Source of the DNA: Megalobrama amblycephala
Taxonomy: Eukaryota; Chordata; Actinopteri; Cypriniformes; Xenocyprididae
NCBI RefSeq assembly: GCF_018812025.1
Contig: NC_063057.1
Location: 14,413,463-14,477,462 of the forward strand
Length of the DNA stretch: 64,000 nucleotides
Direction of reading: 5' to 3'
The notes beneath the pieces were generated by a model, which was not told the origin of the DNA, searched no databases, and worked only from the letters and a program-made list of their open reading frames with translations. The position numbers and the translations under genes were made by a program. Of the stretch, positions 25,037 to 35,655 are shown piece after piece. How positions within the stretch are numbered: position 1 is the first letter of the stretch; every line of letters starts with the position of its first letter.

Positions 25037-25302
25037 ATAATTGTTGGATTTGAGTATAGATTTAAACAGCCTGATAGCCTGAATTATTCACATTTATTAA
25101 AAAAAAATGTTTAAATAGATTTTATCAGGTAATGTTGTGTTCAATTATAAAAGATATGTGATGTGTCAGAAGTAGGCTGGATTCTAAGGCCCAAAAGCTG
25201 AAGAAAAATGCTGGAGGAAATTTTCCTACAAGAGTTGATTGTCGTCTAAATGTTTTAAGTGTGTGAGAAAATCAAATGAGCCAAAATAATAAGCTCAGAT
25301 AT
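25016..25302. repeat. Duplicated flank, copy 1 (of a 3,371-bp tandem duplication)
   Basis: This stretch (GCTTGGTCCTAATCC through AAGCTCAGATAT) recurs at 28387-28673 with few differences, an exact offset of 3,371 bp. It contains non-repetitive sequence such as GCTGGAGGAAATTTTCC and GTCGTCTAAATGTTTTAAG. Identity stops at AGCTCAGATAT, after which copy 1 re-enters the minisatellite. Confidence 0.85.
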
Positions 25303-28300
25303 AGAGAATAAACTTGTTAAATTAAAAAAAAAAAAACTCGTTAAATTTCGAGAAAAAAGTCGAGATAAAGTGTTGAGAATAAACTTGTTAAATTTCGAGA
25401 AAAAACTCGTTAAATTTCGAGAAAAAAATTTGAGATAAAATGTTGAGAATAAACTTGTTAAATTACGAAAAAAAACTCGTTAAATTTTGAGAAAAAAGTC
25501 GAGATAAAGTGTTGAGAATAAACTTGTTAAATTACGAGAAAAAAACTCGTTAAATTTCAAGAATAAAGTCGAGATAAAATGTTGAGAATAAAGTCATTAA
25601 ATTACGAGAAAAAAGTCACTAAATTACGAGAACAAATTCATTAAATTATGAGAAAAATGTTGTTAAATTTCGAGAAAAAAGTCGAGATAAAATGTTGAGA
25701 ATAAACTCGTTAAATTACGAGAAAAAAACTTGTTACATTTCGAGAAAAAAGGTCGAGATAAAGTGTTGAGAATAAACTTGTTAAATAAAAAAAAAACTCG
25801 TTAAATTTTGAGAAAAAAGTCGAGATAAAGTGTTGAGAATAAACTCGTTAAATTACGAGAAAAAAACTCGTTAAATTTCAAGAATAAAGTCGAGATAAAA
25901 TGTTGAGAATAAAGTCATTAAATTACGAGAAAAAAGTCACTAAATTACGAGAACAAATTCATTAAATTATGAGAAAAATGTTGTTAAATTTCGAGAAAAA
26001 AGTCGAGATAAAATGTTGAGAATAAACTCGTTAAATTACGAGAAAAAAACTTGTTAAATTTCGAGAAAAAAAGTCGAGATAAAGTGTTGAGAATAAATGT
26101 GTTAAATTTCAAGAAAAAACTCGTTAAATTTCGAGAAAAAAGTCGAGATAAAGTGTTGAGAATAAACTTGTTAAATTTAGAGAAAAAACTCGTTAAATTT
26201 CGAGAAAAAAGTCAAGATAAAGTGTTGAGAATAAACTTGTTAAATTTCGAGAAAAAACTCGTTAAATTTTGAGAAAAAAAAGTCGAGATAAAATGTTGAG
26301 AATAAACTCGTTAAATTTTGAGAAAAAACTCGTTAAATTTCGAGAAAAAAATTTGAGATAAAATGTTGAGAACAAACTTGTTAAATTACGAAAAAAAACT
26401 CGTTAAATTTTGAGAAAAAAGTCGAGATAAAGTGTTGAGAATAAACTCGTTAAATTACGAGAAAAAAACTCGTTAAATTTCAAGAATAAAGTCGAGATAA
26501 AATGTTGAGAATAAAGTCATTAAATTACGAGAAAAAAGTCACTAAATTACGAGAACAAATTCATTAAATTATGAGAAAAATGTTGTTAAATTTCGAGAAA
26601 AAAGTCGAGATAAAATGTTGAGAATAAACTCGTTAAATTACGAGAAAAAAACTTGTTAAATTTCGCGAAAAAAGGTCGAGATAAAGTGTTGAGAATAAAC
26701 TTGTTAAATAAAAAAAAAACTCGTTAAATTTCGAGAAAAAAAGTCGAGATAAAGTGTTGAGAATAAATTTGTTAAATTTCGAGAAAAAACTCGTTAAATT
26801 TCGAGAAAAAAGTCGAGATAAAGTGTTGAGAATAAACTTGTTAAATTTCGAGAAAAAACTCGTTAAATTTCGAGAAAAAAGTCGAGATAAAGTGTTGAGA
26901 ATAAACTTGTTAAATTTCGAGAAAAAACTCGTTAAATTTTGAGAAAAAAAAGTCGAGATAAAATGTTGAGAATAAACTTGTTAAATTACGAGAAAAAAAC
27001 GTGTTAAATTTCGAGAAAAAAAGTCGAGATAAAATGTTGAGAATAAACTTGTTAAATTACGAAAAAAAACTTGTTAAATTTCGAGAAAAAAGTCAAGATA
27101 AAATGTTGAGAATAAACTTGTTAAATTACGAGAAAAAAACTTGTTAAATTTCAAGAAAAAAAGTCGAGATAAAATGTTGAGAATAAACTTGTTAAATTAC
27201 AAAAAAAACTCGTTAAATTTCGAGAAAAATGTCGAGATAAAGTGTTGAGAATAAACTCGTTAAATTTCGAGAAAAAACTCGTTAAATTTTAAGAAAAAAG
27301 TCGAGATAAAGTGTTGAGAATAAACTCGTTAAATTTCGAGAAAAAAATTGATAAATTTCGAGAAAAAAGTCAAGATAAAGTGTTGAGAATAAACTTGTTA
27401 AATTTCGAGAAAAAACTCGTTAAATTTTGAGAAAAAAAAGTCGAGATAAAGTGTTGAGAATAAACTCGTTAAATTTCGAGAAAAAACTCGTTAAATTTCG
27501 AGAAAAAAGTCGAGATAAAGTGTTGAGAAAAAACTCGTTAAATTTCGAGAAAAAACTTGTTAAATTTAGAGAAAAAAAGTCGAGATAAAATGTTGAGAAT
27601 AAACTTGTTAAATTACAAAAAAAACTAGTTAAATTTCGAGAAAAAAGTCGAGATAAAGTGTTGAGAATAAACTCGTTAAATTACGAAAAAACTCGTTAAA
27701 TTTCAAGAAAAAAGTGAAGATAAAGTGTTGAGAATAAACTCGTTAAATTACGAGAAAAAAGTCGCTAAATTACGAGAACAAATTCATTAAATTATGAGAA
27801 AAATGTTGTTAAATTTCTAGAAAAAAGTCGAGATAAAATGTTGAGAATAAACTTGTTAAATTACGAGAAAAAAACTTGTTAAATTTCAAGAAAAAAAAGT
27901 CGAGATAAAATGTTGAGAATAAACTTGTTAAATTACAAAAAAAACTCGTTAAATTTCGAGAAAAACATCGAGATAAAGTGTTGAGAATAAACTCGTTAAA
28001 TTACAAGAAAAAAGTCGAGATAAAATGTTGAGAATAAAGTCATTAAATTATGAGAAAAAAGTTGTTAAATTACGAGAACAAATTCATTAAATTATGAGAA
28101 AAATGTTGTTAAATTTCTAGAAAAAAGTCGAGATAAAGTGTTGAGAATAAACTTGTTAAATTTCGAGAAAAAAGTCGAGATAAAATGTTAAGAATAAAGT
28201 CATTAAATTATGAGAAAAAAGTTGTTAAATTACAATAACTTAATAATTTTTTTCTCGTAATTTAATGACTTTATTCTCATAATTTAATGAATTTATTCTC

Positions 28301-28386
28301 AACATTTTATCTTGACTTTTTTCTCGAAATTTAACGAGTTTTTTCTCGAAATTTAACAACTTTAATCTTTTATTTTTTTTATTATT
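25303..28386. repeat. A-tract/TCGA minisatellite, right block
   Basis: About 3 kb of the same units as the left block, ending in inverted copies (about 28240-28370) and the inverted terminus TTATTATTGCTTGG. A sub-block with GTCACTAAATTACGAGAACA and ATTCATTAAATTATGAG recurs near 24560, 25610, 25935 and 26530, with a variant near 27760, showing repeated regional duplication. Some open frames of 60-75 codons here are artefacts of in-frame periodicity. Confidence 0.9.
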
Positions 28387-28673
28387 GCTTGGCCCTAATC
28401 CTCTTCTGTAATTGTTGGATTTGAGTATAGATTTAAATAGCCTGACAGCCTGAATTATTCACATTTATTAAAAAAAAATGTTTAAATAGATTTTATCAGG
28501 TAATGTTGTGTTCAATTATAAAAGATATGTGATGTGTCAGAAGTAGGCTGGATTCTAAGGCCCAAAAGCTGAAGAAAAATGCTGGAGGAAATTTTCCTAC
28601 AAGAGTTGATTGTCGTCTAAATGTTTTAAGTGTGTGAGAAAATCAAATGAGCCAAAATAATAAGCTCAGATAT
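28387..28673. repeat. Duplicated flank, copy 2
   Basis: Second copy of the segment at 25016-25302, here continuing into different unique sequence (GTTATCTGAGAAACAC). This is probably the original right flank of the minisatellite element. Confidence 0.85.
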
Positions 28674-28823
28674 GTTATCTGAGAAACACAGACTCATAAT
28701 TGTGAGTTTGCATTTGAGTGCATTTGTGAGAAAAAGCTCTATGGAAAAATCCTGACAGACAGCAAAAAATGTGATGTCTTTACCAGTCTCGTCAAGCTTG
28801 CAAGCGTAGTTTGGAATGTCTTC

Positions 28824-28829
<6 letters not shown>

Positions 28830-28915
<86 letters not shown>
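28830..28915. repeat. TG microsatellite
   Basis: About 43 uninterrupted TG dinucleotides. Confidence 0.97.
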
Positions 28916-28917
<2 letters not shown>

Positions 28918-29125
28918 TCCTGTGTGGCAAATTGTCCCCACAAGGATGGCAATACAAGAAAACATTTTTTGTCCCCATGAGGAAAACAGCTTATAAATCA
29001 TACTAAGTGATGTTTTTTGAAAATATAAAAATGCAGAAAGTTTTCTGCAATGGGTAGGTTTAGGGGTAGGGTTAGGGTTAGTGTCTATGGAATTTCCCCA
29101 TAAAACATGGAAACCCAAAATATAT
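28916..29125. repeat. Dispersed fish repeat adjoining the TG tract
   Basis: Contains TTGTCCCCACAAGGATGG, TTTGTCCCCATGAGGAAAAC, TAGGTTTAGGGGTAGGG and GGAATTTCCCCATAAAAC. I recognise this as a common cyprinid repeat that typically follows TG microsatellites. The GGGTTAGGGTTAG stretch is part of it, not a telomere. Confidence 0.6.
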
Positions 29126-30884
29126 CTTAATATATTACACAGTGTTGCTTCTCAATTAAATTTATCTTGTTTTAAGGACAAAATCAAGACTAAAATACTC
29201 ATTTGAAGAAAAAAAAAATCAGGTAACAATATAGTGACAATTCTTTTCCACTGTTTTAACCGATCAGCACCAGCAAACGCATTCATATTTTGGATCAGTA
29301 AAATACAGTAAAAACAAGCAAACCTCTTCTCCTCTGCAGCTGAAAGATGGAAGTTTTTAAGAAACCCAAGAGATCCAAAAGTCTGCAGCACATCACCGAA
29401 AAAATGTCAGTGATAACAACATAAACAGATGCTTCCACCCTGAACGCACACAAATGACACAGAAACACCCCCACACCCCAAACAACATCCAATATACACA
29501 TACCCTAGCCTACAATACTATGCACACACACCCTGACAAGAAAATGTATTAGGCAATACCAGAGGAATGTACAAATTCAGGGGAGATTTGGAGTCTAGCT
29601 GGTCAGGAAAGGGCCGGTGGAGGGGAAAAAGATTAAGAGTCCGCACACCGAAAAAGAGAAGAAAGCATGATACTCCTCCTGGCTTGATGCAAAGTTAATC
29701 ATTTCATTAGTAAGCACAAGTAAATAATTTCTTCATGTGATGTAACTATGTTTCTCCAAATGCTGTGTTTTAAAGTGATTGCTTGTCTCGTTATTGCTTT
29801 TTCTCTTTGCGTCTGCCGAGAACGAACGTTCCCATCAGCTTATTGTTGCCAGACCTCTGCAATCCTGTTGATTTTATCGAGGCCTTGGCTCAGCTCTCCT
29901 GTCTAAAGTTTGAATAAACGGTCGAAACACCCTACTCTGTCCCAGACATCTTGAACTATTATTCTTTTGGGGGTTTTTTTATCCTTCCCTAGTCTTTCAA
30001 AGACATGCCTTATCACACGACAACACACCGCTTTGAAGCTCAGAGAATATAAACTAGCAGTTTCGCTAAGCAAATATGTTACAATGAAAGGCAACAAATA
30101 ACACCAATATCTAACTTGTACAGAAAAAAAGAACACATTTCAACAAGATTATGGGAGTATTTCTCCACCCACCCACCGTGACGGCTGCCATGCTTCTAAG
30201 TGCATCGTAAGCCAGCCGAATGACTGACGGGGAGTTTGGCTGAATAGAAGGTCAGCCATCTTTCTTCAACTCTGTTCTGAATGGAGCTTTCAGCCTTTCT
30301 CTGTGACAGTCACCCAGAATGCCTGGTAACACTGACTGCCAGACGAAACACTTCCTTTGTATATGTCAGGCCTCGGCGCCTGGCCATCACTGTGCCTGTT
30401 TTTATCTTGTTGTGTGCAATTTGAGAGAATATAAAGAGACAGTTTCTTATTTTTTCTCCATTATGGGTGCCAGTTTCTGTACATTTGACTATTGTTTTGC
30501 TCCAAAATCTAGTGAGCTACCTATGGAGGGAACATTTTTAGGCATCAAAAGCTGAAAAAAAAGCATCTTGGCTTAATAGATTTTTAGACAAATTCAAAGC
30601 ATTGCATGTGCTCTTTGTGGACGAGGTCATTCTATGAAAAATAAATACAAAATGACATGTTGATTATAATTATTTATAATAATAATAATATATAAATTTA
30701 ATTTACACTGAATGCCAGTCTAAATAAAACATTACTTAACCCAACAATTGTGTGTGCTAAGTATTTTTTGGGTTATTAGAGTTTCCTTGTTAGCTTAGCA
30801 AAATGCTATTGACAAACTTTACTAAACTCAATCCACGCCAAAGACTATAGAATAACACAAGATGCGTCACTCGTATTGTTTTGA
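29126..30884. other. Unassigned intergenic sequence before the LINE
   Basis: A degenerate MITE-like piece lies near 29140-29230 (TTATCTTGTTTTAAGGAC). The rest is unassigned. A stretch at about 30773-30800 recurs at about 33423-33450, beyond the LINE. Confidence 0.35.
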
Positions 30885-31105
30885 ATGGGATGTGCATTGA
30901 AAGAAATTTGTGGGATACTAATTAAAGATAACGTCACATACCTTGGGATAATGGTGTGTAAAGATTTGAACCAAAGAAGCCAGTTAAATTTTGAGCCTAT
31001 TACTGAGAAAATTAAAAACAGATTTAATATGTGGCTCATGAGAGATCTGTCCCTAAATGGATGTGTTCTGCTTTCAAAAGCAGAAGGAATTTCAAGGTCT
31101 GTTTA

Positions 31106-31639
31106 TACACTGCCCTCCAAAAGTTTGGAAACACCCCTGGCAAAGTGTGGTTTTGGACGATATCAGCATAAATCCTTATCATTTTTTGTTGCAAATACAT
31201 TAAAGTAACTTGACATTATCATTGAAGACCAGCAATAATAATTTTCATTTTGATTACATAATAATGGCAATATATACATGTCAAAATCAGACATGCCCCT
31301 TTGCCAGCTGTGATGCCTGGTTACTTGGCCCAGGTTTGTAAAAGATTTTTGGGTCAGCACACCTTAATAGCTTCAACAATTGATTGCCAATTAAGTTTAG
31401 AACACAATGAACCAATTAGAACCCAGTTTAGGTCAGAATGCTGCTAATGGTGCATATTTTGATTAATCGAAAATTTAAGTTTTTTCTATGTATAAACTGT
31501 TTATGTAATAAAATATGTTTTCGTAGTTTGTGTTGTCCCTTATCAGTGCAAAATTATCACAAATTAAAAAGGATTCATGCCAATATTGTCCAAAACCCCA
31601 CTTTTCTAGGGCGTTTCCAAACTTTTGGAGGGCAGTGTA
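31106..31639. mobile_element. Tc1-like non-autonomous element inside the LINE
   Basis: Ends ACACTGCCCTCCAAAAGTTT and its complement AAACTTTTGGAGGGCAGTGT, with further pairing over TGGTTTTGGACGATATCAG against ATTGTCCAAAACC. TA lies on both sides. Arms are about 70 bp and there is no transposase. It splits the LINE frame between SRSVY and the segment starting MSADVPNN. Confidence 0.85.
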
Positions 31640-31765
31640 TATCAATGTCAGCAGATGTTCCAAACAATGTTGTCAGGGAATTAGATAAGATTCTTTATGA
31701 TTTTATTTGGTGGAAGAAAATACACTATTTACGGAAAGATATTCTAAATAATAATAGAGTCTTTT

Positions 31766-32333
31766 ACGGAAGAGGATTAGGGCCAGGCAATAATAAAAAA
31801 ATAAAACCATCTTGAGATTAAAGTTTCGAGAAAAAAGGTTGAGATAAAATGTTGAGAATAAACATTAAATAACGAGAAAAAACTCATTAAATTTAGAGAA
31901 AAAAGTTGAGATAAAATGTTGAGAATAAAGTCATTAAATTACGAGAAAAAAGTCGTTAAATTACGAGAACAAATTTGTTAAATTATGAGAAAAATGTTGT
32001 TACATTTCGAGAAAAAAGTCGAGATAAAATGTTGAGAATAAACTCGTTAAATTACAAGAAAAAACTCATTAAATTTCGAGAAAAAAGTCGAGATAAAATG
32101 TTGAGAATAAACTCATTAAATTACGAGTTTATTCTCAACATTTTATCTAGACTTTTTTCTCGAAATTTAACGAGTTTTTTCTCATAATTTAATGAATTTG
32201 TTCTCGTAATTTAACGACTTTTTTCTCGTAATTTAATGACTTTATTGTCAACATTTTATCTCAACTTTAACAACTTTAATCTTGAGATGGTTTTAATTTT
32301 TTATTATTGCTTAGCCCTAATCCTCTTCCGTAG
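31766..32333. mobile_element. Short copy of the inverted-end minisatellite element inside the LINE
   Basis: The ends are TACGGAAGAGGATTAGGGCC and its complement GGGCTA... variant ending CCTAATCCTCTTCCGTA, followed by CAATAATAAAAAAATAAAACC and its complement. The interior holds about a dozen of the same TTAAATTTCGAG/GTCGAGATAAAATGTTGAG units, the right half being inverted. Flanks share GTCTTT (or AGTCTTT), and the LINE frame resumes as VFGGLEVLNF after removal. This gives the target duplication as 6-7 bp. Confidence 0.85.
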
Positions 32334-33582
32334 TCTTTGGTGGCCTTGAAGTTTTAAATTTTACAGATCTTAATCATGTGTTTAAGATAAAATGGATAAT
32401 CAAATTTATTAAAAATAAAGATAGTGTATGGAATGTTTTCCCCAATTACATATTTAACTCTTTGGGTGGCATTAATTTTCTTTTAAAATGTAATTTTTCG
32501 GTTGAAAAAATCCCAGTTCAACTGGAAAACTTTCATAAGCATGCACTGCTGGCTTGGCATCTATAAACTAATATAGTTTATAGATAAACTAATCTATAAA
32601 CATAACTTTTCACCGCATTGATACTTTATATGGAATAACAAAGATATCTTGTACAAAAAAATCAAACATGGAACGACAATGGAATTCTTACTGTTAGTCA
32701 GTTGCGTAATGAACAAGGTTTACTTTTAACATATTCTGAATTTCTCAACAAATTTATGATTCCTGTGAGGCCAAAAGAATATGCTATTATCTTTGATGCA
32801 ATCCCTGGCAGAGTTGTATCACTATTACGAAATCCTGGATTCTATCCTATAAACATTGATCGTCAAACCAGTTTTTGTAGTCAAAAAGTGGGGATATTGC
32901 CTTGTTCAACAGTGTTTTGGTCTACTAAATTTGAAAATATTAACTGGAAAAGAGTTGGGTCAATAACAAATAAGTTTTTTATTAATAATAAAATTAAAGA
33001 AGTATCCTATAAAATTTTACACAGAATTTCCCCTGTGAAGGAGTTGCTTGAACCTTTCCATTTGAATATTGAAAACTTGTGTGAATTTTGTGGCAATGCC
33101 AAAGAATCTGTGAATACAAGAGACACGCACTTTAGGATTGAGCATGTGGATTAGCTTGATTCAGCCTGAAAAATACATTTTTTTGTCATGATTCGAGTGT
33201 TCAGAAACACACTTTATGAGACAGTTGTTGTTAGATTTCATTGGTGATTTCAAATATGAAATTTAATCGAAAACTTGGCAAACAGCTATGGAGAATTTGA
33301 TGTTTCCCCATCAAAGATATAGGAGCTACACTTGAAAGTCCGAGAGGCGTTTCGAAGATGGCCACCGAGTGAAATTACTTGTCTTAAAGGGATATTTGTA
33401 CATTTGGTAAAGTTTTTTATGCTTATTAGAGTTTGCTTGTTAGCTTAGCAACATGCAAAACCCTATAGAATCAATTGTGAACCACATTAATCCCAAAGCA
33501 TTATTTATGCAATTGTAATTGCAGTGTAAATACTTATAAATGCTGCTTTAGATGCAGCTTCATGGTTTCATTTGATTGGTCA

Positions 33583-33785
33583 AGTCAAGTCAAGTCACCT
33601 TTATTTATATAGCGCTTTTTACAATGTAGATTGTGTCAAAGCAGCTTTACATTGATAACTGGTACATTATTTTGGCTGCACAGCAGCTCTTAAAGAATAG
33701 TGTCAATGCAGGCAGATCAAAGCACTGTTGAATATCAAATGTCAAGTGTCCCCAACTAAGCAAGCCAAAGGCGACAGCACTAATA
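33583..33785. repeat. Dispersed fish repeat (TTTATTTATATAGCGC family)
   Basis: Tandem TCAAG units, then ACCTTTATTTATATAGCGCT, TTACAATGTAGATTGTGTC and AAAGCAGCTTTACATTGATA. I recognise these as a common teleost interspersed repeat. Orientation and full length are unclear. Confidence 0.5.
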
Positions 33786-33899
33786 GCCTATCATGTCTTA
33801 TTATTTTAAATGAATTTATTAGTTAAATGTAAGAATTTTGACATAAAAAATGAAATCTAAGAAAAAATGTCCATATCATTGTAAACAACGCCCCTGGAA

Positions 33900-34388
33900 A
33901 TCAATTTTTGTGTCATTCTCTTACCCTGTTTACGTTTAGCGCTTCCAGGTACTACGTGACTCAATATTGGCAGATGCTGTTCACATTAGCAGCAGAACGC
34001 CTGCATGTGATGTTGACGCAGGAGCCGGCCAATAATGAGTCGGCATTCTGACGTAGAACCTGGAAGCGCTGGACGTAAACAGGGTAAGAAAATGACACAG
34101 AAGAGAAGATATTGTTGAATAAAGTCGTTATTTTTAATTCGCTTTTGCGTACAACCGTATTATCGTCGCTTCATAAGATTAAGGTTGAACCACTGCAGTC
34201 ACGTCGACTATTTTAACAATGTCTTTAGTACCTTTCTGGACCTTAACAGTGGTAGGTAAATTGCTCTCGGATTTCATCAAAAATATCTTAATTTGTGTTC
34301 TGAAGGTGAACGAAGGTCTTACAGGTGTGGAACGACATGAGGGTGAGTAATTAATGACAGAATTTTCATTTTTGGGTGAACTAACCAT
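33900..34388. mobile_element. Right half of a TTAA inverted-repeat element (AGGGTTAGTTCACCC family)
   Basis: The right terminus reads ATTTTTGGGTGAACTAACC, followed by TTAA. The interior shares CGACGCAGGA-, GCCGGCCAATAATGAGTC- and TAGAACCTGGAAGCGCTG-type sequences with the copy at 15352-16666. The left terminus is missing. An inner palindrome pairs CTGTTTACGTTTAGCGCTTC with AAGCGCTGGACGTAAACAG. Confidence 0.65.
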
Positions 34389-35655
34389 TTAAATGGAATG
34401 GAATGAAAGGAAAAAGTTAATTTCTGTCACATCTGTAAACTAACCACCACACAAAATATGAAAAGCTTTGGGAGTCAGCTGTCAACGACAGCCCTAAACC
34501 AGTGAAGGTAACAAGGTAATTATCTTCATCTACAAAATCCCAGAAAATAGAAAGAAATAATTTTTTGTCACACCCTTACATTACTGTCACACACAAATTT
34601 GCCTTCAGTGAACGAAGTCTGTCTGGGATGAATGAAAACCTGATGTCACTGTAAATCCTCTCACGTGCCCAGTGGGGCTGGTTTCCCACCATCCTCCAGT
34701 GAATATAATAGCAGCTCAGTCTGTTTCTTTTGGACGTACGTGTGTTTGCACTACAGTTCGCATATATTCTCAGCTGAATGCTTCACATTTTCATAACTAA
34801 GATCAAGTGCCTGTGGCTTGCTTTCTGCTGCCACTAAAGAGTTTTGTATAATGAGTTACCCATACTCACACTGAGTGTGTGCGAGAGAGAGTCTGAGAAA
34901 CAGAGATGAATCCTAACTGTAATAAAACTAGATTTTCACGTTTTTTTAAAGTGGTTTTCACCATGCAAAACTGTAAGTGGTTGCCAGGACGTTGCTATTC
35001 AGTTGCTAAGATTGGTCTAGGGGTTGATTTGAATCCCTAAACCAAAGTATTATCAAAATTGAATTGATAATACTTGATGTATGTCCGCCAAAAGAATGGG
35101 GCATCAACTTACTGGCTGGAATTTTTTGTGTCGTGCCGCATCCAGTGTAGACAGCATCACTGATTATAATGGGTTGTATTTTCTTTTGTCGTGTTGCGCC
35201 GCTCATGTCCAGTGTAGACACAATGCTATCGAGTGCTAATAGACTGTATTCAGAGCAGCGCCATCTTTGATTTTTAATGAGAATGACAGCGAGGCTGTGA
35301 GGGATGGACATACATATCTTCAGTGGGTTGTACTGTCATTTAATGTGTTTTTAAATTGTTCTGCTGATGAAACATCAGTAGAAATATCAGTATGCAAAAA
35401 ACTCCAGAAGACATGAGCTGTGGAAAATTATTAAAACAGCTTTTTACAGCAGATGCCATTGAAAACACAGTAAGTCTATCCCTCACAGCCTTACTTTCTG
35501 TCATGGTGCAACTCTGAATAAGGTCTATACATGATTTCTTAGTAACATATCTGCAAAACTAATCACTTTTTTGGCATTCACAATGAATACACTGTAAAAA
35601 AAAAAAAAATAAATTCTATTTCACTCTTACTACTTCAAAATTTCATCCTGTTTAA

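Larger units (their letters stand above)
30885..33154 (+). pseudogene. Dead L1/Tx1-like LINE, C-terminal part of ORF2, with two insertions
   Basis: Pieces in the plus frames read YLGIMVCKDLNQRS, FNMWLMRDLSLNG, LLSKAEGISRSVY, then VVRELDKILYDFIWW, FKIKWIIKFIKN, YIFNSLGGINFLLKCN, FHKHALLAWHL and YSEFLNKFMIPVRP. This matches the region after the reverse transcriptase core in fish L1/Tx1 LINEs. It is interrupted by a Tc1-like MITE (31106-31639) and by the inverted-end element (31766-32333). Frameshifts remain elsewhere, and no reverse transcriptase core is present, so it is a 5'-truncated fossil. Confidence 0.75.

Noticed and set aside
26051..26942. Plus-strand open frames of 62-73 codons with a repeating KVLRINLLNFEKKLVKFREKS-like peptide
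   Set aside because: They follow from the minisatellite period being a multiple of three over short stretches. Neighbouring units break the frame, and there is no start context or splice logic.
29055..29082. Telomere-like GGGTTAGGGTTAG
   Set aside because: Only two units, inside a recognised dispersed repeat beside a TG tract; not an interstitial telomere array.
28626..29118. Minus-strand open frames rich in HTHTHT
   Set aside because: Translation of the TG microsatellite; no gene features.
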